A stretch of DNA of 33,688 nt from Candidatus Obscuribacterales bacterium (GTDB lineage Bacteria > Cyanobacteriota > Vampirovibrionia > Obscuribacterales > Obscuribacteraceae): contig JAIETF010000087.1 of assembly GCA_019745415.1 (NCBI GenBank), positions 1 through 33,688 of the forward strand. Direction: 5' to 3'. This document shows positions 23,552-31,127 of this stretch, piece after piece. A model generated the notes under the pieces. That model was not told the DNA's origin. It saw only the letters and a program-made list of their open reading frames with translations, and made no database searches. Positions within the stretch are counted from its first letter, which is position 1; each line of letters opens with the position of its first letter. The position numbers and the translations under genes are program-made.

Positions 23552-24907
23552 CTAATTGCCTGGCTTGCCAGGAACTGCCTTTTTCAGGTCAGAAGCAGTT
23601 CTACCGTGATTGATTAGGCCAACAATCAAAGTGGGTACCCCAATAATGAGAAGGGTAGTAGAGACCCCGCCCGGCAAATTGTCAGCCGAAACACCTGCTA
23701 GTAGCACCGGGATTGTCGAAGCAGCTGACATAGCAGTGTTTTGGGCCCCAAAGACCTTACCGCGCAATTCCTCGGGAACGGCGGCCTGAAGCAAGGACTG
23801 AGTCGGCACAGCCACAAAAGCGCAAGAAGCGCCAATACAAGCGGCTACAGCTAAAGGAACTGCTATAAGCGGTCCATGGAAATGTACCCCAGCCAACCCA
23901 ATAGCCGGAAACAACAAGTCTTGAATAAAACCTAGGCTACCAAGCATGGTCATAAATAGACCCAGTAGGCTGAATCCTCTGTAGGCTAAGAGCGCCGGCG
24001 AGATATGACTATAGTAGTGGCCGACCAGGAAATTACCCAAACCCATACCAATGCCGGCAGCGGCAACTATGTATCCGAATTTTGAAGCCTCTAGATTCAT
24101 AACCTGTTGAGCCAAGGCTACGGCAATTATGTTGAGGGTGATGATCGTAGAGAACAAAAAGGTGATTTTCAAAATCGCGCGAAATACGGTCTGATTATTG
24201 GCTATGTAGGCGATACCAAAACGTAACTCTTCCCACCAGACATCTGGCTGCTCTTTACCACGTTTGTTATCGGTAATCTGAAGTACAAATAAGCCCGCCA
24301 GGAAAAAAGTAATTGCCACCGCATATGGAGCTTTGCCAATACCGGTGGCTGATACCACCGGTTCACCGATAGCAAAGCCAAATCCGAGAGCAATCATCAT
24401 CGTAGTAAAGAAGAGCGAATTGGCGGCATACAACTCTTCTTTCTTTACCAATCTAGGAATCGAAGAAGACTCAGCCGGTGCAAAAAACTGCGAGCCAATT
24501 GATATTAGAAAGGCAAGAGAGAAGGCCGCGACCGGCGACTGCTTTATATAAGGAAGAGAAACCAAACAGACAAAAACTGCTCTCGCCATATTGGAGACGC
24601 AGAGGACTATTTTGTTAGACCAACGATCAACATATACTCCAGCTATAGGGCTAAGCACCACGGCAGGAATAGTGAAGGCAACATAGAGAAGACTAGTTAG
24701 CTGAGCGGCTCCGAAATGTCTACCAGCAATGGTGGCATTTTCGTTTGCAGTCAATACGGCAACGAATAATACAAAGACAGCCCTATCTGCAAACTGCGAA
24801 AAAATCTGCGCAATCCACAGACTCATGAACTGCCGATTTCTGAACAAACTCTTGAAGGCGTTGGAACCGGCAGCCTGGTGGTCTTGCTCTGTAGCTGGAG
24901 GAGTCAA
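23552..24907 (-). CDS. MFS transporter (MFS_3, EntS/LplT-like)
   Basis: A 451-residue major facilitator with about twelve membrane helices. The loop between TM2 and TM3 reads GVYVDRWSNKIVL, matching the MFS GxxxDR signature. The layout, including LFRNRQFMSLWIAQIFSQFADR at the start and FFAPAESSSIPRLVKKEELYAAN in the middle, resembles MFS_3 exporters and the lysophospholipid transporter LplT group. The substrate is unknown. It starts at TTG 24907 directly after the lpxA stop (TAGTTG), with GGAAG about 9 nt upstream inside lpxA, so translation is coupled; the first internal ATG, at residue 28, would cut into TM1. Linkage to fabZ-lpxA hints at lipid or lipid A-related transport, an inference only. 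Confidence 0.85.
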   Translation of the reverse strand: MTPPATEQDHQAAGSNAFKSLFRNRQFMSLWIAQIFSQFADRAVFVLFVAVLTANENATIAGRHFGAAQLTSLLYVAFTIPAVVLSPIAGVYVDRWSNKIVLCVSNMARAVFVCLVSLPYIKQSPVAAFSLAFLISIGSQFFAPAESSSIPRLVKKEELYAANSLFFTTMMIALGFGFAIGEPVVSATGIGKAPYAVAITFFLAGLFVLQITDNKRGKEQPDVWWEELRFGIAYIANNQTVFRAILKITFLFSTIITLNIIAVALAQQVMNLEASKFGYIVAAAGIGMGLGNFLVGHYYSHISPALLAYRGFSLLGLFMTMLGSLGFIQDLLFPAIGLAGVHFHGPLIAVPLAVAACIGASCAFVAVPTQSLLQAAVPEELRGKVFGAQNTAMSAASTIPVLLAGVSADNLPGGVSTTLLIIGVPTLIVGLINHGRTASDLKKAVPGKPGN

Positions 24908-25729
24908 CTATTCCGCTTCCAGATCTTCATCGTTGCTGTCGGCATCATAGCCTTTAGCAACGCCCCGCTTGGACGACTTGAAGAACTCGACTATTTCCAT
25001 AACCTCTGGAACAGTCGCATACTTCTCTATAACCTTTTCGATTGCCTGAGAATTATTCATGCCTGATCGATAAATCAGTATATAAGCCTGCTTAATCGCC
25101 GAACGAGTCTCAGCCGAAAACTTCTGGCGACGCATACCAACCAGGTTGACAGTGCGGAATCTAAAAGGTCGTCCATCGCAAGTTGCAAACGGCGGAATAT
25201 CAAGTCGAGAACCAGACAATCCAGACAACATCGCCATACGTCCAATGCGCACATGCTGGTGGAAAACCGTAGAACCAGCCACGACAGCATTGTCTCCAAC
25301 CTGGCAATGACCGGCGAACGTAGCGTTATTGGCCAATATGACACCATTACCAAATCGACAATCATGTGCAATATGACTGTAGTTCATAAAGAAACAGTCG
25401 TCACCAATTGTGGTGAATCTGTCGCCGGTTCCCCTATGGATGGTGACATATTCGCGAATCTGAACTCGATTGCCAATAATCACGCCTGTTGGCTCGTCCT
25501 TATAGCTCAAATCCTGAGGCTCTAAGCCAATTGACGCACCGGGGAAAATACGACAATTTTCGCCAATCTTAGTATGACCATCAATAATGGCGTGACTGCC
25601 GATTCTAGTGCCAGCTCCTATTTCAACATTCGGACCAATTACCGCATAGGGATCGATCTTGGCGGTTTCATGAACCTTAGCACCGCTGCTAATGATGGCG
25701 GTTGGATGGATCAACGACTCGTATGGCAT
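24908..25729 (-). CDS. lpxA: Acyl-ACP--UDP-N-acetylglucosamine O-acyltransferase (LpxA)
   Basis: First step of lipid A synthesis: moves a hydroxyacyl chain from ACP to the 3-OH of UDP-GlcNAc. The left-handed beta-helix hexapeptide repeats are plain from residue 8 (HPTAIISSGAKVHETAKIDP...). The catalytic region NYSHIAHDC gives His119 and His122, equal to E. coli His122 and His125. ILANNATFAGHCQVGD and VFHQHVRIG follow, then the C-terminal helical part (GMNNSQAIEKV). Length 273 is normal apart from an acidic tail (DADSNDEDLEAE). It lies 57 bp downstream of fabZ, as in many lpx clusters; lpxC and lpxD are not in this window. Confidence 0.96.
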   Translation of the reverse strand: MPYESLIHPTAIISSGAKVHETAKIDPYAVIGPNVEIGAGTRIGSHAIIDGHTKIGENCRIFPGASIGLEPQDLSYKDEPTGVIIGNRVQIREYVTIHRGTGDRFTTIGDDCFFMNYSHIAHDCRFGNGVILANNATFAGHCQVGDNAVVAGSTVFHQHVRIGRMAMLSGLSGSRLDIPPFATCDGRPFRFRTVNLVGMRRQKFSAETRSAIKQAYILIYRSGMNNSQAIEKVIEKYATVPEVMEIVEFFKSSKRGVAKGYDADSNDEDLEAE

Positions 25730-25786
25730 CGCAATACTCTCTTTACTTAGTGAACCAGCAATTCTTGGCGAGAAAAACTCAACAAT

Positions 25787-26236
25787 CTATCTTTTGACCA
25801 TAGCGAAAGAAATTTCTCCTTCGCAAGCCACCTTATCGCCAACCTTGGCGCAAACTCTGACCTTTCCAAGCGGTCCCCTTATCTTTATGAGCTCTACTTC
25901 AAGATCGAGACGATCACCCGGTACAACCATATTTCTGAATTTGATTCCGTCCATACCGGTGAAAACACCAAGCATTCCTTTATATTCGTCTTTCACCAAT
26001 AGAGCGACGCAGGCCAACTGGGCTAAGGCTTCAACCATCAAAACACCCGGCATTATGGGCTTACCAGGAAAATGTCCTTCAAAAAACTGTTCATTGGCGG
26101 TCAGATTCTTGAAGCCCTTAGCGCTCACACCGGGTTCATAGTCGGTGACCCGGTCCACTAACAGAAATGGATAGCGGTGAGGCAAAATTTCCTTGATCTG
26201 ATTTATGTCCATCTCACGGGTGGCAGTTGCTGTCAT
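25787..26236 (-). CDS. fabZ: 3-hydroxyacyl-[ACP] dehydratase (FabZ)
   Basis: Hot-dog fold dehydratase of the fatty-acid elongation cycle, converting 3-hydroxyacyl-ACP to trans-2-enoyl-ACP. The N-terminal LPHRYPFLLVDRV (18-30) and the active helix FFEGHFPGKPIMPGVLMVEA contain the catalytic His55 and Glu69. Length 149 is standard. FabZ and LpxA compete for 3-hydroxyacyl-ACP, and their adjacency here is the usual arrangement. GAGGA lies about 10 nt before ATG 26236. The promoter must lie in the 233-bp spacer shared with divergent folE, where I see no clear consensus box. Confidence 0.97.
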   Translation of the reverse strand: MTATATREMDINQIKEILPHRYPFLLVDRVTDYEPGVSAKGFKNLTANEQFFEGHFPGKPIMPGVLMVEALAQLACVALLVKDEYKGMLGVFTGMDGIKFRNMVVPGDRLDLEVELIKIRGPLGKVRVCAKVGDKVACEGEISFAMVKR

Positions 26237-26469
26237 TCTTGAAAGTCCTCAAAGCGCAGTCCTAACTACAGAACTAAAGAGTATAGCGCCTCAACCGGGG
26301 CTGCCGATAATTCAATGAAGTAATCTTTGCCCAAATGGTTGTCAACTTTTCTGTCACCTTTGCCCCGGTTCATACTTCGTTCACAGGGTTTCAAGTAGTA
26401 TCTAGAAGTGCTCGGTTCTTTATATCTGAAACGGCACAAGAATGTTGACCATCAGGAGAAGGCGGTCTT

Positions 26470-27132
26470 ATGAAAACCGAATGCCAAGATCGGACAATAC
26501 AAGGTGATGTGTTTTTTGCTCAAGCTGAGAAGCTACAACTGGCAAAGACATGCCGGTCTCAGCCTGCGGCTTTCGATTCGAATCGCATCGAGAAAGCGGT
26601 AAAGGAAATTCTCATTGCCATTGGTGAAGATCCTGAGCGCGAAGGTCTGCAGGAGACGCCATCCCGGGTTGCAAGGATGCTCAAGGAATTGACCGAAGGG
26701 CTGCACAAGAATGAGAAGGATGAGCTGTCCTGCAGGTTCCACGAGGATAAAGCTGGCGTTGTCTTGGTTAAGGACATAACTTTTTCAAGTACCTGCGAAC
26801 ACCATATGCTTCCGTTCACAGGTGTGGCTCATGTGGCATACCTTCCGAAGGAAGGGCAAATAACAGGCTTGTCCAAGCTAGCCAGAGTTGTCGAGTGCGT
26901 CTCGAAGAGGTTACAAGTCCAGGAGAGAATGACATCCCAAATTGCTGATGCCATTGAAAGCGCTCTTGACCCTCTTGGCGTGTTCGTAATGGTAGAGGCA
27001 GAGCATTCGTGCATGGTGCTCAGAGGCATAAAAAAACCAGGAAGTCTGACAGTTACCATGGAGAGTCGGGGTGTCTACAGGGAAGACCAAGACCTGAGAA
27101 AGGAACTTTTGAGTCTAGTCACTAGGGCTTAA
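26470..27132 (+). CDS. folE: GTP cyclohydrolase I (FolE, type IA)
   Basis: Converts GTP to 7,8-dihydroneopterin triphosphate, the first step to tetrahydrofolate and biopterin-type cofactors. The zinc ligands of the E. coli enzyme (Cys110, His113, Cys181) are matched by Cys109 and His112 in STCEHHMLPF and by Cys181 in EAEHSCMVLRG; His179 (catalytic in E. coli) is present. GEDPEREGLQETPSRVARM (52-70) and ITGLSKLARVVE are typical. The first 34 residues are a non-conserved extension. The ribosome-binding region CAGGAGAAGG precedes ATG. It is complete at 220 residues. Confidence 0.97.
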   Translation: MKTECQDRTIQGDVFFAQAEKLQLAKTCRSQPAAFDSNRIEKAVKEILIAIGEDPEREGLQETPSRVARMLKELTEGLHKNEKDELSCRFHEDKAGVVLVKDITFSSTCEHHMLPFTGVAHVAYLPKEGQITGLSKLARVVECVSKRLQVQERMTSQIADAIESALDPLGVFVMVEAEHSCMVLRGIKKPGSLTVTMESRGVYREDQDLRKELLSLVTRA

Positions 27133-27210
27133 AGTTAATTATCCTGCCGCAACGCTTTGCCAGGTACAAATTGCGGTTGCTAATAAAGATTTGCCGCTAA
27201 ACTTAATGGC

Positions 27211-28485
27211 ATGTCTGAAGATAATCACCTGCCAGGAAACAATGATGGTGGTAGCCTGTTCCGCCTTACCAGGCGTTCGTTTCTTTCCAAAACGAGCCTG
27301 TTCTTGGCGTCGTTGGGCGCACTCTCTCTTGAATCAGCCTTAAATTACGCCTCCTCAGCAAATTCCGGAGATTTCTCTTTTGCCTTTATCGAAGGCGTTC
27401 ATCTATCGTCTGGAATTCCAGACAACGTAAAGCTCCTCGCCGAGAGCCAGCTTTTCTTGCAGAACGCCTTGAAGACGGTTTCAGAACAGTCTGTAGATTT
27501 TGTTCTTTTCGGCGGGGACCAGGTCGAGAGCCCAGGTAGAGACGACACCTTTTGGCAGCTTTTCATTGACGTAGTTCAGGTACTCAATTGCCCCTGGTAT
27601 TTTGTCTTCGGAGAACAAGACATTACCGGAGCCGCTCCTGTCGACCGCATGAGAACTTACGGACCTGACTTAAAGGGTCGTGGAATGGAGCCCAAGGACG
27701 GCGGTCCCGAGTGCTACTGGTCTCTTGACCCAGTTCCGGGCGTACACTTAGTCGGACTAGACTCAGCTAGAGCAAACTCCAACGCAGGTTTCATCAAGCA
27801 AGCACAGCTAGATTGGTTGAAAAAGGACCTTCGGGAGAACAAGGGAAAACTCACTATCGCAGTCAGCCACCATCCCCTTTTGCCGCCGCCCCCCTACGAT
27901 AGTGGACCACCTTGGGAGGAGTTTATTGTTGAACAAGGCGCCCAAGTGCGAGAGGTTTTGGGTGCCTCAAGAGATGTCAGACTTGTACTGAGCGGACATG
28001 TGGGCATCAACAAAATCCAGAAAGAGCGAGATATCTGGTATGTTTCCTGCCCATCACTAACTGTCTATCCTTGTCAGTTCAAGATATTCAGAGTGAAGTC
28101 GGATGGCATACTTGTAGAAACCTATCAAATAACCTACGAAGCCTTAGTTAAGAAAGCGAAGAGAGAATTATCTTCCTCCCGAGTGGCTTTTCAATATTCG
28201 TCTCGAAAACCTCTCAGCTTTCTCAAGGTGGTTGAAGGTGAGGAGTTGGATAGAAACGTTTTTCTCCCCTTTGCACCAGGCGCTCTGCCATTGAAAGCAC
28301 CAAAGAAGAAAAAAGCACCAAAGCAAAAGGCATCCAAGACTAGTACTGAGAAAAAGAAACCATCTAGTGCTAGCCCGCAAAAAACAAATAATAAGCCTCA
28401 AACTGCACCCGTCGACTCAGCCGGTAACGGCATAGAGAAGTTGAACGTTCCCGCGGAGACAGGCAAGGAAACCGGAAACAACTGA
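27211..28485 (+). CDS. Tat-exported calcineurin-like phosphoesterase fold protein with degraded active site
   Basis: A 424-residue protein. Residues 18-40 form a twin-arginine signal (LTRRSFLSKTSLFLASLGAL), so it should leave the cytoplasm folded. The body follows the metallophosphoesterase order, but most metal motifs are altered: the D-x-H position reads EGVH (61-64), GD-x-x-(D/N) reads GGDQVE (101-106), GNH(D/E) reads GEQD (134-137), and GHxH reads GHVG (252-255). VSHHPLLP (His200-201) is kept. Loss of the GNH His/Asn and of the last His argues against ordinary two-metal catalysis; it may bind a ligand or use one metal. From about 352 a Lys/Pro/Ser-rich tail (KAPKKKKAPKQKASK) runs to the end. 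It lies between folE and tryptophan dioxygenase, all on the same strand. Confidence 0.8.
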   Translation: MSEDNHLPGNNDGGSLFRLTRRSFLSKTSLFLASLGALSLESALNYASSANSGDFSFAFIEGVHLSSGIPDNVKLLAESQLFLQNALKTVSEQSVDFVLFGGDQVESPGRDDTFWQLFIDVVQVLNCPWYFVFGEQDITGAAPVDRMRTYGPDLKGRGMEPKDGGPECYWSLDPVPGVHLVGLDSARANSNAGFIKQAQLDWLKKDLRENKGKLTIAVSHHPLLPPPPYDSGPPWEEFIVEQGAQVREVLGASRDVRLVLSGHVGINKIQKERDIWYVSCPSLTVYPCQFKIFRVKSDGILVETYQITYEALVKKAKRELSSSRVAFQYSSRKPLSFLKVVEGEELDRNVFLPFAPGALPLKAPKKKKAPKQKASKTSTEKKKPSSASPQKTNNKPQTAPVDSAGNGIEKLNVPAETGKETGNN

Positions 28486-28513
28486 TCGAGTTCGCAATGA
28501 GGTTCTGAGGGAA

Positions 28514-29386
28514 ATGCAAAACAAAGAAGGCAGTCAGAAAGAGAAACACAGCAGCTCCTATGGTGGTATCACCTCCGGTGGACACTCTCCGCTTTCCTAC
28601 AATTCCTACTTGATGGTCGAGGAGCTAAAGAAACTCCAGGTCTGTCAGTCTGAACCTGCACATCACGACGAACCTCTCTTCATAATCATCCATCAGACTT
28701 ACGAGCTCTGGTTTAAGCTTATGATCCATGAGCTAGACCTTGTCGTTAGCCTGCTGAACCAAGACAAAGTCAGAAGGGCCACTCACTACATGCGACGTGT
28801 GGTTGCGATTATGCGAGTACTTGTTCAGCAAATCCATATCTTAGAGACCATGGCGCCGAGAGACTTTCTTGGCTTCAGGGACAAACTCAATCCGGCTTCC
28901 GGATTTCAGTCATCGCAGTTTCGCGAGATTGAATTTATGGCTGGGCTGAAAGAAGAGAGATTTTTGCAACATTTTCGCCAAGACAAAGAAGCCTATGAGA
29001 ACCTAGTCAAGAGATTTAATGAACCGAGCCTTGAAGAAGTTTTCTATGGTTATCTAAGAAGACACGGCTTTAAACTTCCGACTACCCCAGCCGGCTCGGA
29101 TGAAGAAGAAAGCCGAAAATTCGAGGCCGCCCGCATCGAAGAGTTGCTAGCCCTATATGATGATGAAACTGATGGCAAATACATCGACTTACATGACCTA
29201 GCAGAGAGATTTATAGACTTGGATGAACTTATCTCGCTGTGGCGAACTCATCATGTAACGGTCGTTGAGAGAATCATAGGATTCAAGAGAGGAACCGGCG
29301 GCTCTGAAGGAGTAGGCTACCTGAGAAGCACACTCTATAAGCGCTGCTTTCCAGATTTATGGCACCTTCGTACAGCACTCAAGTAA
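28514..29386 (+). CDS. kynA: Tryptophan 2,3-dioxygenase
   Basis: Heme enzyme that opens the indole ring of L-tryptophan with O2 to give N-formylkynurenine. Residues known from the Xanthomonas enzyme are matched with a constant offset: His60 (FIIIHQTYELWFKLMIHE; His55 there), Arg122 (DFLGFR; Arg117), heme-ligand His247 (WRTHHVTVVERIIG; His240) and Thr261 (RGTGGSEG; Thr254). The FQSSQFREIEF block is also typical. Length 290 is full. TGAGGGA directly precedes ATG. It starts 28 bp after the phosphoesterase-like gene and is followed closely by the VOC gene. No kynureninase or formamidase is seen in the window, so the fate of formylkynurenine is open. Confidence 0.97.
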   Translation: MQNKEGSQKEKHSSSYGGITSGGHSPLSYNSYLMVEELKKLQVCQSEPAHHDEPLFIIIHQTYELWFKLMIHELDLVVSLLNQDKVRRATHYMRRVVAIMRVLVQQIHILETMAPRDFLGFRDKLNPASGFQSSQFREIEFMAGLKEERFLQHFRQDKEAYENLVKRFNEPSLEEVFYGYLRRHGFKLPTTPAGSDEEESRKFEAARIEELLALYDDETDGKYIDLHDLAERFIDLDELISLWRTHHVTVVERIIGFKRGTGGSEGVGYLRSTLYKRCFPDLWHLRTALK

Positions 29387-29398
29387 GTGGAAACAAGA

Positions 29399-29725
29399 AT
29401 GTCTGAAAAAGCTCAGAACAAAAGTCTCGATCCAATCGACCACATAGCAATCCAAGTTGATGATCTAGGCGCTACAGTCAACTTCTACAAAGATTCCTTT
29501 CAATGTGAGGTTATCTATCAGGATGATACGTGGGCGTTTCTCAAGTTTCAAAACATCAAGCTTGCCTTCGTCATCCCGGGGCAACATCCGCCTCACATAG
29601 CATTTGTTAACGAGAAAGCTGAAAAGTTTGGTGAGCTAAAGACTCATAGGGACGGCACCAAATCAGTCTATATAAAGGATCCTTCGGGCAATACTCTGGA
29701 AATCATGGCGCCTTATGAAGTTTAG
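29399..29725 (+). CDS. VOC (glyoxalase/dioxygenase superfamily) small protein
   Basis: A 108-residue single VOC unit with paired beta-alpha-beta-beta-beta modules. DHIAIQVDDLGATVNFYKD opens module one (His15), PPHIAFVNE module two (His66), and DPSGNTLEIMAP ends it (Glu101). Three of the usual four metal ligands are thus visible; the module-one Glu position reads KLAFVI. Such proteins act as lyases, isomerases, dioxygenases or drug-binding proteins, so the reaction is not assigned. I chose ATG 29399; a GTG at 29387, right after the TDO stop, is the alternative. The 12-nt distance to TDO suggests co-transcription. Confidence 0.85.
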   Translation: MSEKAQNKSLDPIDHIAIQVDDLGATVNFYKDSFQCEVIYQDDTWAFLKFQNIKLAFVIPGQHPPHIAFVNEKAEKFGELKTHRDGTKSVYIKDPSGNTLEIMAPYEV

Positions 29726-29763
29726 AAAGCAACAAACAACTCTAGAGTCGGGATGGGGTCACA

Positions 29764-31086
29764 ATGGAAGTACTTGATACAGTCGTTATTGGAGCAGGGA
29801 TTGCAGGTCTAAGTGCAGCCCACCAGCTAATCAAGGGCGGATTCAAGACTCGTGTTTTGGAAGCGAACTCCGAGCCGGGTGGGCGCGTTCGAACAATAGT
29901 AGATAACGGCTTTAGGATGGATTTGGGCTTCCAAGTTTTCCTCACTGCTTACCCTGAAGCAATCAGACAGCTTGACTATTCCAAGCTCGAATTTTGCCCT
30001 TTCCAGAGTGGCGCCATGGTCAGACATGGAAACGCCTTCACTCGTATTTCTGACCCATTCAGAGATCCAACCGCCCTGGTATCGACTTTGATGTCAGATG
30101 TAGCGCCTCTGGGTGACAAAATCAAAATTGCCTATCTGAGACAGAAGCTTATGAACACTTCTGTTGATGAGATTTTCAGACGCCAGGAAAAGTCAATTTC
30201 TGATGCTCTTTTGAACGATTACGGCTTTTCCCCGAAAATTATCGATAGATTCTTCCGCCCCTTTTTCGGCGGTATCACCCTTGATGCGAGCCTGTCTGGT
30301 TCTGCACGGATGTTCGATTTCGTATTCAAAATGATGTCTGAAGGAAACGTGGCAATTCCAAAGCTGGGCATGGGAGAAATAAGTAAGCAGCTGGCGGCGA
30401 AACTCCCCTCTGAGACAATCCGATTTAATTCTCGCGTAAGCGATATTGAGCCGGATAGAACTTCCTTCGAAGGGCAGAATGTTTTGACAGTAGTTCTCGA
30501 AGATAAAAGTAAGGTTTTGGCAAGGTCGGTAGTTATTGCAACAGAAGGTACTGAAGCAGGAAGACTTTGCCCATCGATAGAAAAGCCCAAAACCAGAGCA
30601 GTCCATTGTCTATATTTCAGCCATGACATAGTGCCAAGCACAGAACCGCTGCTCTTTTTGAACGGCAATCTGGAAAGCGAGAATTCAGTAAGCGGGGTAG
30701 TTAACAACCTGGCAATTTTGACCAACTGCTCTCCTTTTCTAGCTCCGCGGGGCAAGCACCTGTACTCGGTTACAGTTTTGGAAGACAGCGAATGCTCGGA
30801 AAGCCTTGATAAAGTTGTAAAAAAACAACTTATCGCTTGGTTCGGTCCTGAATATGACAAGCTAGAACACTTGAAGACTATGAAAATTGAGCGTGCCTTA
30901 CCGGATCAATCCCCGCCATGGCTTGACATGCCTCGCAAAGCAATCAAGATAGAAGATGCCGGTCGTACCTTATATGTCTGTGGAGACCACCGAGACAACG
31001 CCTCAATCAATGGAGCCATGGTTTCGGGAAGGCGTGCGGCGGAGCAAATTCTCAAGGATCTCAAAGTTACTGTGAGCCTCGCTTAA
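29764..31086 (+). CDS. FAD-dependent oxidoreductase (amine oxidase / phytoene desaturase-like)
   Basis: A 440-residue flavoprotein. The N-terminal dinucleotide fold has GAGIAG (10-15), the acidic residue after beta-2 (Glu33), and the FAD-contacting GGRVRT (39-44), typical of the NAD(P)-binding Rossmann-like/amino-oxidase group (monoamine oxidase, protoporphyrinogen oxidase, phytoene desaturase). FFRPFFGGITLD near 163 is common in uncharacterised cyanobacterial-type members. The C-terminal FAD segment reads LYVCGDHRDNASINGAMVSGRRAAEQI. No signal peptide or membrane helix is seen. The substrate is unknown; it follows the TDO and VOC genes by 38 bp and could process an indole, amine or isoprenoid compound. 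GGGG lies a few bases before ATG. Confidence 0.88.
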   Translation: MEVLDTVVIGAGIAGLSAAHQLIKGGFKTRVLEANSEPGGRVRTIVDNGFRMDLGFQVFLTAYPEAIRQLDYSKLEFCPFQSGAMVRHGNAFTRISDPFRDPTALVSTLMSDVAPLGDKIKIAYLRQKLMNTSVDEIFRRQEKSISDALLNDYGFSPKIIDRFFRPFFGGITLDASLSGSARMFDFVFKMMSEGNVAIPKLGMGEISKQLAAKLPSETIRFNSRVSDIEPDRTSFEGQNVLTVVLEDKSKVLARSVVIATEGTEAGRLCPSIEKPKTRAVHCLYFSHDIVPSTEPLLFLNGNLESENSVSGVVNNLAILTNCSPFLAPRGKHLYSVTVLEDSECSESLDKVVKKQLIAWFGPEYDKLEHLKTMKIERALPDQSPPWLDMPRKAIKIEDAGRTLYVCGDHRDNASINGAMVSGRRAAEQILKDLKVTVSLA

Positions 31087-31127
31087 GATTTTGCTAAAAT
31101 CGAACCTGTCAATGCTCATGGGTAGAA

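Noticed and set aside
27133..27210. CCGCAA/TTGCGG pair after folE as a terminator
   Set aside because: Only a 6-bp stem with a 20-nt-plus loop and no T-run.
30219..30860. 213-codon open frame on the minus strand inside the FAD oxidoreductase gene
   Set aside because: It lies fully antisense to a gene with clear FAD motifs, has no ribosome-binding site and no family features.
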